Assembly: GCF_001644645.1 (NCBI RefSeq)
Contig: NZ_CP011390.1
Location: forward strand, 4,212,001-4,276,000
Length of the DNA: 64,000 nucleotides
Direction of reading: 5' to 3'
Origin: Flavisolibacter tropicus
GTDB taxonomy: Bacteria > Bacteroidota > Bacteroidia > Chitinophagales > Chitinophagaceae
Part shown: piece after piece, positions 53,881 through 63,168 of the stretch
Layout of the letters: each line of letters begins with the position of its first letter
Position numbering within the stretch: the first letter of the stretch is position 1
Notes under the pieces: generated by a model
Database searches by the model: none
Told to the model about the DNA's origin: nothing
What the model saw: only the letters and a program-made list of their open reading frames with translations
Position numbers and translations under genes: made by a program

Positions 53881-54774
53881 TTAATATATAATCGGGGTAA
53901 CTATATAACCCTTTTTGCGTAGAAGCCTAATAACTCCATTTTCGCCAGCCAAATGAGCACAACCGAAAGCAAAGAATGTCGCTTGCTTTTTCATCGCTTT
54001 TTCTATAGTGGGTATCCATCTTTTATTGCGCTGATCTAATATTAGTTCAGCTTGTGGATCTTTGTAACCGCTTTTGTTTATTGCCACACTGTTATAAACT
54101 GCTGTAATGTTCTTTTCACCATACAAGGAAATAGTAAGAAGCTTACTACTAACTATAGTATTCATATTCTTCAAAGTAAAGATCAGCTTTTGTGCCTGAG
54201 CATCTAATGGTATATCATCTTTATGGTAAAAGCCTGGTGGCGGTTTACGTTCTAATACATCGATCGACTTTTGTAACTCTATCCCTAGCCGCCATAAGGA
54301 GTCCTCATAAGAAGATGTTTTGCAGCCTAAGGCTAAATTTTCGATCCACTTACTTATCAAAAATGGTTTAATTTGATTTAGTGTGGCTTCGTCGATACTC
54401 TTATAATAATTACTTTGACTAAGGATCAATTTTACTTTTTCAAAATATTCTTTCCCAATCAATTTCTGCAAACTTTTACGCTGCATCAGATCACCTGAAT
54501 CAAATAAGTCTCCAGCTTGGGGTTCTTTAAAACCTAACCCTTCAAAAAAGATCCCTTTAGCTGCTTTGATTTTGTTTAAAATCGAATCTGGTAATATGAT
54601 TTGCTCTTTGCATATCGAGTGAATTGTTCCATATAAATAGGACGGTTCAGATAACCCTGGACCATTTACTTGCCAGAGCAAAGTTTGTTGATATGCTGAA
54701 TCACTTACTTGCGCCTGTGTTGAAGACAGAAGTCCGAATATCAGTATAAGCAAATAAATGGTTTTGTTTATCAT
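53881..54774 (-). CDS. TraB/GumN-family protein
   Basis: A 297-residue exported protein with a signal peptide (1-21, SSTQAQ). The TraB/GumN domain is seen in LLWQVNGPGLSEPSYLYGTIHSICKEQIILPDSIL and in RNKRWIPTIEKAMKKQATFFAFGCAHLAGENGVIRLLRKKGY at the C-terminus, with the GxH-type metal-binding words (YGTIH, FGCAHL). The family includes putative membrane-associated metalloproteases. It is the last of a reverse-strand run. Confidence 0.88.
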   Translation of the reverse strand: MINKTIYLLILIFGLLSSTQAQVSDSAYQQTLLWQVNGPGLSEPSYLYGTIHSICKEQIILPDSILNKIKAAKGIFFEGLGFKEPQAGDLFDSGDLMQRKSLQKLIGKEYFEKVKLILSQSNYYKSIDEATLNQIKPFLISKWIENLALGCKTSSYEDSLWRLGIELQKSIDVLERKPPPGFYHKDDIPLDAQAQKLIFTLKNMNTIVSSKLLTISLYGEKNITAVYNSVAINKSGYKDPQAELILDQRNKRWIPTIEKAMKKQATFFAFGCAHLAGENGVIRLLRKKGYIVTPIIY

Positions 54775-54790
54775 TTAAAAACAGATTTTA

Positions 54791-54842
54791 CATCTAAGTG
54801 GGTCTTCACTGACTGGGATTTTGTAACGCTGCGAGACCTATC
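54791..54842. repeat. R element 4
   Basis: catctaagtgggtcttcac, then a loop with gactgggattttgtaacgc, and the right arm gcgagacctatctt. It lies just 3' of the TlpA-like gene and 5' of the TraB/GumN gene. Confidence 0.7.
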
Positions 54843-54854
54843 TTCAACCAAACA

Positions 54855-55751
54855 TTACTCAAAAATGCTTTGAAGCATCTGTAGTAATGCCTCTTCATTT
54901 TCCTTAGTACGGCCTCGCCAACGGCCAATGATTTTCCCTTGCTTGTCAATTAAAACTTTTACAGGAATGCCAGTAACAAAATACCGAGTAGCAAGAGTAC
55001 TGTTGTTTTCCTTGTCAGAAACATGCTTCCACATGTCTATACTATCAGTAGTGATAGCTTTCTTCCATGCTACCAGATCTTGATCTGTAGAAACGTTGAT
55101 GATTTCCAGACCATTAGAATGGTATTTAGCAAAAGCCTGTTTGAGCAAAGGAAAATCCTGCCGGCAAGGCACACACCAACTGGCCCAGAAGTCAAGCAGT
55201 ACATAAGCTTTATTTTGGTATGCTTTTAAAGAAACCGTTTCCTGATCGATGTCTTTTAAAGTAAAGCCAGGCGCAAGTTTGCCAACTGTACTGTTGTTGC
55301 AATGAAAAAGTGCTTCCTGCAGTTGCTTGCCTTTCTCGCTGTTGCGTAGTTCATGAGATAGGCTATTAAACAAAGACAGGAACGTTTCATAAGGATTGCC
55401 CTCTTGTCTGTTGAACTCTAAGGATAAAACGTCAAGGGCAATAGGAGAAGATGGATGTTGTTTCACTAAATCAAACTCATGCTGAAGCATGCTTTCTTTA
55501 TTTTGCTCAATGGCATTGTTCAATTGGTGTAGTCTATATTCCAATTCTTTCTTTAGCGTAGTGTCGGTAGCAGTAGCTAGATTGACTGTAATACTGTTAT
55601 ACAAAGTTGTTAGCGAATCTTGCCGCTCATACATGCGGGTGCGAATAGCTTCCCATTCTTGCTGAAGGGAGGTTTGTTTGGAAGATTGGGCGCTTGCAAG
55701 TGCCTGTATAAGAACAAATGATAATAGTAAGATAGAAGGTCTCATAAGCAT
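54855..55751 (-). CDS. TlpA-like thioredoxin-fold protein
   Basis: A 298-residue periplasmic thiol protein. The signal peptide covers residues 1-21 (ALASAQ), a helical, probably coiled-coil segment follows (about 28-150), and the thioredoxin-like domain (about 155-298) contains FWASWCVPCRQDF with Cys193 and Cys196. Typical of TlpA/ResA-type reductases of cytochrome or envelope disulfides. An internal ATG at 55745 is an equal start. No cytochrome genes nearby. Confidence 0.93.
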   Translation of the reverse strand: MLMRPSILLLSFVLIQALASAQSSKQTSLQQEWEAIRTRMYERQDSLTTLYNSITVNLATATDTTLKKELEYRLHQLNNAIEQNKESMLQHEFDLVKQHPSSPIALDVLSLEFNRQEGNPYETFLSLFNSLSHELRNSEKGKQLQEALFHCNNSTVGKLAPGFTLKDIDQETVSLKAYQNKAYVLLDFWASWCVPCRQDFPLLKQAFAKYHSNGLEIINVSTDQDLVAWKKAITTDSIDMWKHVSDKENNSTLATRYFVTGIPVKVLIDKQGKIIGRWRGRTKENEEALLQMLQSIFE

Positions 55752-55776
55752 TAGTCTAATAAACGTCTATAGATTA

Positions 55777-55820
55777 GTATCTAAGTGCAGTCTTCTTTGT
55801 CTGGATTTTTGTTATAACTG
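55777..55820. repeat. R element 5 (diverged)
   Basis: tatctaagtgcagtcttc followed by tgtctggatttttgttataa matches the left half and loop of R4. Right arm unclear. It is 3' of the GNAT gene that ends at 55850. Confidence 0.55.
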
Positions 55821-55849
55821 CTTTCCTCGCTATCAGCAATGCTCACCCT

Positions 55850-56404
55850 TCAGAGACATGGCGGGACCAGATACCCCTGATTGCTGATACTGAGTGTTTG
55901 CAATAAAGATCGGTTTTCAGCTGTAAGTTGAAGGACTAAAATATCGTCATCTGTGCCTGTTATCCAGCCGCCCTTTTCTGCAGGTTCCTGTAAGTATTTG
56001 GCTTGGTTGTAGAGAATCGGAATATTGCACTTTTCATAAAAAGAGCGAAGCTCCTTTTCACAGAAGCCAATAGCTTCTGTATTGGTGTTGTGCAAGTAAG
56101 ATAACATATGTTTTAAAAGCAGTGTTCCATACCCTTTGCCTTTTACTAAGGAAACAAAACCAACAAACTCTGGAAGTACAAGACGTTTGTTGGCAATATT
56201 AATTTTGAAGTCAAAGTTTAAACGTGCCAAGCTTAAAATCGTATTAGTTGCATCGAAAAGTAGGTGAAACTCCGATCGGCTAAATAGGGTCTGAAATGTA
56301 GACAGGTCCAATGCTTTCCATTCTCCCACTTCCCATGCTGAAAGAATCACCAATACTTCTTGTGCTGTTAAGTCTTTGGGTTGTTTGATTTGGTATTGCA
56401 GCAT
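55850..56404 (-). CDS. GNAT-like acetyltransferase
   Basis: A 184-residue protein. The central acetyl-CoA segment LVLPEFVGFVSLVKGKGYGTLLLKHMLSYL contains the VKGKGYGTLLL loop of the GNAT fold, and IGFCEKELRSFYEKCNIP is a motif-B-like helix. The N-terminal part (1-60) is longer than in simple GNATs. Substrate unknown. It is on the reverse strand between a terminator hairpin and R5. Confidence 0.78.
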   Translation of the reverse strand: MLQYQIKQPKDLTAQEVLVILSAWEVGEWKALDLSTFQTLFSRSEFHLLFDATNTILSLARLNFDFKINIANKRLVLPEFVGFVSLVKGKGYGTLLLKHMLSYLHNTNTEAIGFCEKELRSFYEKCNIPILYNQAKYLQEPAEKGGWITGTDDDILVLQLTAENRSLLQTLSISNQGYLVPPCL

Positions 56405-56415
56405 ATACTTTCAAG

Positions 56416-56462
56416 ATAAAATAAAAGCAGGTTGTTGTTTCAACAACCTGCTTTTATTTTAT
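56416..56462 (-). terminator. Terminator after the transglutaminase-like gene
   Basis: A perfect 22-base-pair stem (56416-56437 with 56441-56462) with loop ttt. A/T-rich outer pairs allow termination on either strand; it lies 14 bases 3' of the 56476 stop. Confidence 0.87.
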
Positions 56463-56475
56463 AGCTCTTTCTTAA

Positions 56476-57729
56476 TTATTGAGGCACCTGCCAAAACGCA
56501 GCAGGGTTGCTGGTAGTGTAATTAACAAAAGTGGTTTTTAGATCCTTGTTGTAAAACTCCTTTTTCGCAGGCATATCTTTAAAGCGGCCGTATCCCATGG
56601 GCACCAGGTTCACATACGTAATAGTTTTTTCTTTGCCGCGAGTTTCTATATCAAATCCACTTTCCAGCGCACAATAAAACCGGTACAGGTTCTTTGCCAT
56701 ATAGCTGTATAGGTAGTTCTCTTTCACAGTGGATGCCTTGTGATTCCAGTTAGCATCCGGGTTAACGATCATGGGCTGGTTATTGATCAAACGGGTGCGC
56801 ACTTCTTCAATACCCAGCAGCTCGCCTTTTTCGTTCATTACGTAAGCATCGTTCGTAGGATCCATCCAAAGCCATTTTTTCAGCTGTTTGGAATAGACCA
56901 TATTGATCACATGCGAGTCGTAGTCTTTTCGTAAGCTGTCTTTTGGAAAGCAATACACCTTTCTGGACTGGAAGCCCATCGCCAGGTAACAATCATTGAG
57001 CAGCGTTGCCAGTTCACCACAGGATACACCGATCTTTTTAGCGGTGGCCACTGAAGCTATTTCTAAACCGTTTATAGCCTGAATACCACTTTCGTGTTGT
57101 CCATCATGGGGTACTGTATTGTGTACCCAGTGCAAAAGATTAATGAACTTCGAAACTTCGTTACCTGCACCAGCTATAGAGTCAAGGTTGAACTGTTGGC
57201 GTAGGCGCATCAATTCTGGGCGCGTACCAGTCTGGTAAGTGAAGGCCGGTAGTGGCGTACTATCAGTAGTGGTGAACCGGTTATCTTTTTGCAAGATGTA
57301 TAGGAAATCGCCCAGTTCACGCAAGGGTTGTACCATGGCATTATAGGCTTTTTCCTTACGGATGTTGTCCAAATCGCTATCCTGCGACAGGTGGGTGTAG
57401 TTGGCGTAGCCAGCCTTAATAGCTTTTTCTAAAGAGGCTAACGCCAATGGCTTATTATTGAGCAATGAATAAGCGCAGCTTAAGTTGTAATAGGCGTTTA
57501 TATAATAGGGGGCATATGCTTTCTGCTCTTCTGGCTTCAGCTCCTCATACTTTTTTAAAAACTCTTTTAATAACGAGTTGTACAGACCGACATCCTGTTT
57601 TTTATAAGCGTCTACAAAAAGCTCATTTTGCTTATTAGCAAATTGTGTAAAATCATTATTCTGATTGGATTGCGCTACCGCAAAAAGAGATACCAGGGAA
57701 AGGATGCAGGTAAAAAGAGACTTTATCAT
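56476..57729 (-). CDS. Secreted protein with transglutaminase-like domain
   Basis: A 417-residue exported protein. The signal peptide is residues 1-20 (FAVAQS). Residues 25-150 are helical, with a TPR-like unit (YYINAYYNLSCAYSLLNNKPLALASLEKAIKAG). The second half is a transglutaminase-like domain with catalytic Cys237 (GVSCGEL), His273 (YDSHVINMV) and Asp290 (LWMDPTND). Such domains act as proteases or as protein-crosslinking enzymes. The partner is unknown. Confidence 0.87.
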   Translation of the reverse strand: MIKSLFTCILSLVSLFAVAQSNQNNDFTQFANKQNELFVDAYKKQDVGLYNSLLKEFLKKYEELKPEEQKAYAPYYINAYYNLSCAYSLLNNKPLALASLEKAIKAGYANYTHLSQDSDLDNIRKEKAYNAMVQPLRELGDFLYILQKDNRFTTTDSTPLPAFTYQTGTRPELMRLRQQFNLDSIAGAGNEVSKFINLLHWVHNTVPHDGQHESGIQAINGLEIASVATAKKIGVSCGELATLLNDCYLAMGFQSRKVYCFPKDSLRKDYDSHVINMVYSKQLKKWLWMDPTNDAYVMNEKGELLGIEEVRTRLINNQPMIVNPDANWNHKASTVKENYLYSYMAKNLYRFYCALESGFDIETRGKEKTITYVNLVPMGYGRFKDMPAKKEFYNKDLKTTFVNYTTSNPAAFWQVPQ

Positions 57730-57954
57730 TTCTATAAGTTAGTTTTAGTTGATTACCCATTTGGGGGTACCAAGTAGATTATAAATATACGTACAGGCTC
57801 CGGCTATTGTTACAGGAGACTGTGTGCATTTTGTAAGGTTTTTAATAATTATACTTATGCGTGCCTGTAAATGAAGCATTTTAAGTGGCCAGAGCATTCA
57901 ATTCATTCCGGTAAGAAAGCTATACAAGCCACTAAAGTAAAAGACTATCCCAAT

Positions 57955-58527
57955 TTAAACGGCCAGCTTCAGTCGTATATATTGCTGTAGTAGTATTGGG
58001 TAGATATTATAGAATAGGTTGGTCAATAAGATGATGGCTGCCCAACCAATATATCCTTTAAAGAGCGCATAAACGCCTACCATGCTATAAAACAAAAACA
58101 GCATGTAGTGAAACTTCTCAAAGGCATAGGTTTGCTTCAATAGCCTGTTCATGGATTTGGCATCCTTGCGAACAGCTTTGTAGGTAGGGAATCTTCTCCG
58201 GATCAGGCGGTTGATAACCACACCATTCTGAGATAATTGCTGAATAAGACCGACCCGCAGTTTCCGGTAAGTTGTTGTTGTACGGGCAATTTGGATTTTG
58301 CTTAAATAAGCATTGGAAAGAAAGACAGGAAGGAAGCTGATAGCTATAAATAGCCAAAAAAGCCTAGAAGTAAGATGCGTATAGCAAAAGATAGAAATGG
58401 GAACCAAGCCTAATATTGACCAAACCAGATTGGGGAGCATGTTGTAAAAGCCTACCATTCGCTTTAGGTTCCTTGCTTGAATATCTTTCCCTTTCTTCAT
58501 CGTATTGGCTATCGAGCTAGGATGCAT
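57955..58527 (-). CDS. Membrane protein, unknown function
   Basis: A 190-residue membrane protein with about four hydrophobic segments (LPNLVWSILGLVPISIFCY, LFWLFIAISFLPVFLS, YMLFLFYSMVGVYALF, GWAAIILLTNLFYNIYPILL). Basic loops (IRRRFPTYKAVRKDAKS) lie between. A related family occurs widely in Bacteroidota but I cannot name it. The frame opens with TTG at 58566; I prefer the ATG at 58527, and another ATG lies at 58500. Confidence 0.7.
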   Translation of the reverse strand: MHPSSIANTMKKGKDIQARNLKRMVGFYNMLPNLVWSILGLVPISIFCYTHLTSRLFWLFIAISFLPVFLSNAYLSKIQIARTTTTYRKLRVGLIQQLSQNGVVINRLIRRRFPTYKAVRKDAKSMNRLLKQTYAFEKFHYMLFLFYSMVGVYALFKGYIGWAAIILLTNLFYNIYPILLQQYIRLKLAV

Positions 58528-58587
58528 GCCATATTGCTCCTTGTTTATTATCCCCTCCTTCAACAATTAATCTTCGCATCAGCAAAT

Positions 58588-58662
58588 CCTCCTCTGTGTC
58601 CCTCCGTGCCCCCAGTGCCTCTGTGGTTCCTCTCTCTGCGTCCTCTGCGCCTCTGTGCGACA
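58588..58662. repeat. ctctgtg/ctctgcg word array
   Basis: Words ctctgtg, gtgcccc, cagtgcc, tctgtgg, ctctgcg follow each other at roughly 7-base phase. It is the inverse type of the cgcagag theme at 50259-50290. Such words are frequent in intergenic DNA of several phyla, from general knowledge. Confidence 0.55.
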
Positions 58663-58706
58663 CCAAACAGCGCGAAGCGCTCCCTTAAAGGTAGCAAGCT
58701 TCCATT

Positions 58707-60131
58707 TTACTTCTGCTTCACCATTACCAAATAGCTCCAGGGCGCTAAATCAAAACGGGTGCTATCTGTAAATGCATACTCTACTCCCGAAAACAATTCC
58801 GTGTAAGTGCCTTTGTGATATTGACTTTCTAATTTTACAGGAGTTTGTTGGTTGCTCAGGTTAACCACCGTGATCACTTTATCATTGTTCTTCTCTCTGG
58901 AGAACGAGATCACCTTACTCATCTGGTCATTCTTGATGCGATCCATTTCGCCGCCCCACCGGCCATTCCACAAAGCCTGGTTTACATGTTTCAGCTGAAA
59001 GAGTCTGGAGTAGAGACCGCCGATCTTATGGTTTTGCCACTGTATCGTATCCTTGTCAAAAAATCGTAACGACCGATCTAGTCCTGCCTCCTGCCCGCTG
59101 TAGATCAACGGCATGCCATCCATAGTTGCAGTAAGCACAATAGCGGCTTCCAGACCATCACCGAAATTGGAGACTTGGTTGCCTTCCCACGAGTTCTTGT
59201 CGTGGTTGTCAACAAAGTTCATGCGGTAGGCATTTCGTGGCCATGTACTTACATGTTCGGCTATATAGCCTTCCGTTAATCCATTGATGCTTTTGTTATT
59301 GGTAGTAATGTCGTGCAGGTGATCCCATAAGCTCCAGGCATACGTCATATCAAAAGCACGCTTGTGTAAATCCCTATCGGCGGCTTCGGCCAGCATAAAG
59401 ACGGGTTTAATGGCCTGCAGTTCTTTGCGTGCGTTTTCCCAAAAATCAATGGGCACAAAGCTGGCCACATCACACCGGAAACCATCAATGTCGGTTTCTT
59501 TCACCCAGTAGGCCATGGCATCCGTCATATATTTACGCAGTCCCGGGTGACTGTAATCAAAATCAATAATATCGTCATAATCTCGCCAGGGTGTTGATTG
59601 AAAATGGCCTTCCTTGCTTTTGCTGTACCAGTCGGGGTGGTTGGTGGCTAAGGAGTTATCCCAGGAGGAGTGGTTGGCTACCCAATCCAGGATCACATAC
59701 ATACCCTTTGCGTGTGCCTTGCGCACCAGGTGTTTGAGGTCTTCTAGTTTACCAAACTCGGGATTTACATCGTAATAATCTTTTATAGAATAATAGCTGC
59801 CCAGCGTGCCCTTTCGGTTCTTTTCACCAATAGGCTGAATGGGCATTAGCCAAAGAATATCAACACCCAATTGTTTCAGTCGTGGCAAATGCTTTTCAAA
59901 AGCTGCAAAGGTGCCTTCGGGTGTGTATTGCCGGATATTGACTTCATAAATAGTGGCGTTCTTACTCCACTCTGGGTGTTCTAATTCAACATATTCCTTG
60001 GGTTGGTAGGCAGAAAGATTTGAATCGGTATGTGTTTTATCCTCTTGACTTGAACTATCATAGGTGCAGGAAATAAGGCTGCATAGGATTAAAGAAAATA
60101 ACGATAGTGTCAATGCCTTCAACGCTTTCAT
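58707..60131 (-). CDS. GH13 alpha-amylase-family lipoprotein
   Basis: A 474-residue glycoside hydrolase of family 13. The lipobox SLISC puts the Cys at residue 22. Catalytic words: DWVANH (region I), GFRCDVASF with nucleophile Asp221, LAEAAD with acid/base Glu249, FVDNHD with Asp311. The C-terminal beta-domain is present. It is probably surface- or periplasm-anchored and degrades alpha-glucans or maltodextrins. It lacks a linked SusCD pair. The frame opens seven codons earlier; the ATG at 60131 fits the signal. Confidence 0.95.
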   Translation of the reverse strand: MKALKALTLSLFSLILCSLISCTYDSSSQEDKTHTDSNLSAYQPKEYVELEHPEWSKNATIYEVNIRQYTPEGTFAAFEKHLPRLKQLGVDILWLMPIQPIGEKNRKGTLGSYYSIKDYYDVNPEFGKLEDLKHLVRKAHAKGMYVILDWVANHSSWDNSLATNHPDWYSKSKEGHFQSTPWRDYDDIIDFDYSHPGLRKYMTDAMAYWVKETDIDGFRCDVASFVPIDFWENARKELQAIKPVFMLAEAADRDLHKRAFDMTYAWSLWDHLHDITTNNKSINGLTEGYIAEHVSTWPRNAYRMNFVDNHDKNSWEGNQVSNFGDGLEAAIVLTATMDGMPLIYSGQEAGLDRSLRFFDKDTIQWQNHKIGGLYSRLFQLKHVNQALWNGRWGGEMDRIKNDQMSKVISFSREKNNDKVITVVNLSNQQTPVKLESQYHKGTYTELFSGVEYAFTDSTRFDLAPWSYLVMVKQK

Positions 60132-60469
60132 TTTAGCAATCATTGTATACAAAGGGTTTTCTTCCGGTAAAGAGGCTATGAGTGCTGCTTGGCCTTGTCC
60201 GTATGAAGTGTTTTTCAGTTACAAGATAGCACTTGGCTAGTATTGTAACAATATAAGTATTATAGGCCCTTGCTTACAAGAATATGATCAGCTGGTGGAT
60301 CTTTGCCAATAACTGGTGGCATTACTTTATCTGTAGCCATAGCAACGATGGATTTTCATACGATCAGGGTCGCTATTGCCAGTCTCGTTAAGAGTTTGCG
60401 CATAGAGAAAGGCGAAATAAGACTGCTAAGACTAGGTTTGACTTGATCACAGGTTCACTATCCCTCTTT
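60132..60469. other. Gap between GH13 and esterase genes
   Basis: No gene, repeat or terminator of note. Reading on the reverse strand, a weak promoter-like pair (TTG, then TATCTTGT 20 bases on) lies near 60210-60240. Confidence 0.35.
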
Positions 60470-61333
60470 CTATTGCTTATGTGCGGGATTCAACAACCGT
60501 AAAGCATTAAATACAGCTTGATGCATGATGGTAGCATGGTCTTCTTGCGGTAAATAGTCAAAATAAACAGACAGATTTTTGCTCTTTGTTTGCTTGATCT
60601 TATCAGCTAACACGTTGGCGTCTACTTCCATAACACGTGGTACATCGCCCGGAGTAAGGCCTTCTTTACCAACACCGATATAGATGCTTGTTTTTTGAGA
60701 AAAACTGTCTTGTAAGATAGTCGAGGATAAGTTGAGCAAAGAGCCATTATCCCACCATAAGCTCGGACTTACAATGATGTATCGGTCAAATAGTGTGGGC
60801 CTCTTTAATAACACTTCTGTTGCCAATAACCCCCCTAAAGATTCACCTATAAGCGTCTTGCCCGAATTGGTTCTGAACTTTTTCTGAATATAAGGTTGCA
60901 GTTCCTTTTCTATGAAGCTGATGAAAAGATCCGAATGGCCAGATGCGGGATATTTTTTTCTGTCTGCAGCATTTGCAGTAGGATAAGTCATGTCACGCAT
61001 TCTGTTTGTATTGGTAATACCAACAATGATGGAAGGGGCAACGCGATTGATCCAGGGAAAGCTGTTAAACTGGTAAAGGCCTGTAATATGAATAAAATCT
61101 TCGTCAGTGCCACCATCTAAAAGATAGACAACAGGATAGGTTGCTGTGTCGTTTGCCAAATAGCCATCTGGCAGATATATATTCAACACCCTTTTTTCAG
61201 AAAGAACAGCCGACTGTAACTCATCAACTTGCCCAATTACTAAAGGCTTGATTTTAGAGGTGTTGTGTGAAGGTTGGCAAAATGAAGCAAAACAACACAA
61301 AGTGAATGTATAGAGTAAAAATAATGGCTTCAC
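60470..61333 (-). CDS. Secreted esterase of the IroE/Fes-like alpha/beta fold
   Basis: A 287-residue exported esterase. The signal peptide is residues 1-19 (FASFCQ). The alpha/beta fold is seen in YPVVYLLDGGTDEDF, then the nucleophile Ser165 in LIGESLGGLLATEV and the His in EDHATIMHQAV. Resembles putative siderophore or acyl esterases (PF00756-like). Nearby genes do not indicate siderophore use. It stands alone on the reverse strand. Confidence 0.9.
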   Translation of the reverse strand: MKPLFLLYTFTLCCFASFCQPSHNTSKIKPLVIGQVDELQSAVLSEKRVLNIYLPDGYLANDTATYPVVYLLDGGTDEDFIHITGLYQFNSFPWINRVAPSIIVGITNTNRMRDMTYPTANAADRKKYPASGHSDLFISFIEKELQPYIQKKFRTNSGKTLIGESLGGLLATEVLLKRPTLFDRYIIVSPSLWWDNGSLLNLSSTILQDSFSQKTSIYIGVGKEGLTPGDVPRVMEVDANVLADKIKQTKSKNLSVYFDYLPQEDHATIMHQAVFNALRLLNPAHKQ

Positions 61334-61443
61334 GTAACAGGTTATTTGATTATTGATTCTAAAGTGCTTAAGGCATTTAATAGAAAGACTCTTTACGATT
61401 CATGTGGGCCCACCATTCTAGGTTTTTAAAGCGTAGCAGACCA

Positions 61444-61465
61444 CATCTAAGTTGGCCTTCCGCGT
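61444..61465. repeat. R element 6 (fragment)
   Basis: catctaagttggccttccgc matches the left arm of the R family (compare R4). It lies 3' of the VOC gene at 61481. Confidence 0.5.
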
Positions 61466-61480
61466 TCTACTTTTTCTCCA

Positions 61481-61873
61481 TTACCCCATTGGCGTACAAA
61501 TCTCAATTAAAAAACCATCAAGGTCTCTGACATAGGCAACTACCTGTCCCCATGGCTTCGTCTTTGGCTGTTCAACTAAAGTTGCTCCTGCTGCAACTGC
61601 TGCCTGTACCGCTGCGTCAACATCGTTTGTTGCAAAGCCTACCTCAATACCAAATGGTTTGTTATTCAGACTGCTTGCAGTAAACCCATCTTTCAGATTG
61701 GAGTGTGCTAACGTGGTAGATGCGAATGAAAGAGTGGTCTCGCCTGATACCAGCTCTCCATATTCATTTCCCGGTGCTATAAATTTTTTGGTGAAGCCAA
61801 AGGCTGTTTCGTAAAAGGCTATAGTTTTTTCTACATCGTTAACGTACAAAATGGTGTAAGCAAATTTTATCAT
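61481..61873 (-). CDS. VOC/glyoxalase-fold protein
   Basis: A 130-residue vicinal-oxygen-chelate protein: FAYTILYVNDVEKTIAFYETAFGF at the start and VAYVRDLDGFLIEICTPMG at the end are the two module signatures. Gly/Ala-rich helix AAVQAAVAAGATLVEQP lies between. Function unknown, perhaps detoxification of an aldehyde or antibiotic. On the reverse strand, 147 bases 5' of the esterase gene. Confidence 0.9.
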   Translation of the reverse strand: MIKFAYTILYVNDVEKTIAFYETAFGFTKKFIAPGNEYGELVSGETTLSFASTTLAHSNLKDGFTASSLNNKPFGIEVGFATNDVDAAVQAAVAAGATLVEQPKTKPWGQVVAYVRDLDGFLIEICTPMG

Positions 61874-61989
61874 TGTGGTCTTGGTTTAACATTGAAATTA
61901 AGTCTTTTCTACCGGTTTACATTAAACGCTTTTACAATACGCCTTTGCATTGAAGAGTGCTTCCATAAGTACAAGTGAAGATCGTATTT

Positions 61990-62017
61990 GAAACTAGAAA
62001 CTGTAACCTGTAACTAT
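61990..62017. repeat. Short heptad array
   Basis: Four heptads in phase, beginning gaaacta, gaaactg and changing to taacctg. It lies between the VOC and hydrolase genes. Confidence 0.6.
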
Positions 62018-62052
62018 ATGGCTCTAATGGGTGATGCCGCCAATGGGTGCCG

Positions 62053-62991
62053 TTAAGGTTTCCGGAAGTATTTTTTAATGATAATATCCTGGAAGGGATC
62101 GGGGTTAGTTTCCGGTAATCCATGGCCAGCATTGGTAAAAAGGAATAAGTCTTTTTTGGGTGCAACTACTTTATTGAAATAATCTTTTGTAACGGAGGAA
62201 TTGGTATTATAATCTTTTGCACCAGCAAAAAAATAGACAGGACAATTAATAGTTGGCAGGCTTTCAAAACGATTGATGTCGCTTGATCGGGACCAGACAT
62301 CGAACCAGGTAACTGCCCATGCCTCCACAAAACTTTTTCTCAAGCTAAGACGCACTAGTTTTTGCCCGTCATGTTTAAACAGCCATTTCCGGTGATAATA
62401 TAATTGCTCCGCATTTTCAAAAGGGATCTTCACCTGTGCCAATTCTTTGCGGGCTTTTTTACCCATAGTTTCCTTGAGCATAGCCAGCGAAATACTATCG
62501 CTTCTGAATTGGTCAATCACCGGGCTAATGGCTATATAGGCATACAGCAACTCGGGGTATTTATCGGCTATATAAAAGCCTAATCCTGACCCCCAGGAAT
62601 ACCCCGCCAGGTAAAGCTTTGGTTTTTGAAACTTGTGCAGTAAAGAATCTATGAGATCGTGTGTATCATTATAAAACAAGGGGAGTGTTAATGGCTGTGG
62701 TGATTTATTGAGCTTGAGTGTTTCACCTGTTTCCCGCTGATCCCATTGAATCACTACAAAATACTGTTGCAGCTTACTGCTGATGCGATCGTTTTTTTGC
62801 AACAGGGAACTACCCGGTCCCCCATGCAAAAAAAGAAGAATCGGTTTTGAATCATCTTTACCCTTTATCTTAATGTATTGCTTAATGCTGCCTATAGTAA
62901 CGATCTGATTGGTATCAATAGGCTGTTGACTACGCGCCTGGATAGTAATAAAGGTTGCCAACAAAAAGAGTTTCAGATAGACAGTCGACAT
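62053..62991 (-). CDS. Secreted alpha/beta hydrolase (proline-iminopeptidase-like)
   Basis: A 312-residue exported hydrolase with a signal peptide (1-20, IQARSQ). LLFLHGGPGSS is the HGGPG oxyanion-hole motif of prolyl aminopeptidases; GYSWGSGLG carries the nucleophile Ser132, and NAGHGLPETNP has the catalytic His. The acid is in AGAKDYNTNS. The substrate may be peptides or esters. No neighbouring pathway genes. Confidence 0.9.
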   Translation of the reverse strand: MSTVYLKLFLLATFITIQARSQQPIDTNQIVTIGSIKQYIKIKGKDDSKPILLFLHGGPGSSLLQKNDRISSKLQQYFVVIQWDQRETGETLKLNKSPQPLTLPLFYNDTHDLIDSLLHKFQKPKLYLAGYSWGSGLGFYIADKYPELLYAYIAISPVIDQFRSDSISLAMLKETMGKKARKELAQVKIPFENAEQLYYHRKWLFKHDGQKLVRLSLRKSFVEAWAVTWFDVWSRSSDINRFESLPTINCPVYFFAGAKDYNTNSSVTKDYFNKVVAPKKDLFLFTNAGHGLPETNPDPFQDIIIKKYFRKP

Positions 62992-63116
62992 GAATCAACA
63001 ATTAAGTTAATGTAATTTACTAAACCAGAACAAATTTTTGATAAAGCGCTACAGGAATCAGCTTTAGAGATTAAGCACTTGTATATTGTACTTTTCATTA
63101 GCCTTATTGCATGGTA

Positions 63117-63146
63117 TTGTTTTATGAAAGCCACTTAATATATTTG
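63117..63146 (+). promoter_or_regulatory. Promoter for the 63169 lipoprotein gene
   Basis: TTG (63117-63119), 19-base spacer, TATATTTG (63139-63146): a good match to the Bacteroidetes promoter. Initiation would fall about 16 bases before the start codon. Confidence 0.6.
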
Positions 63147-63168
63147 TTTAACCATTCTAACTGCTCTT

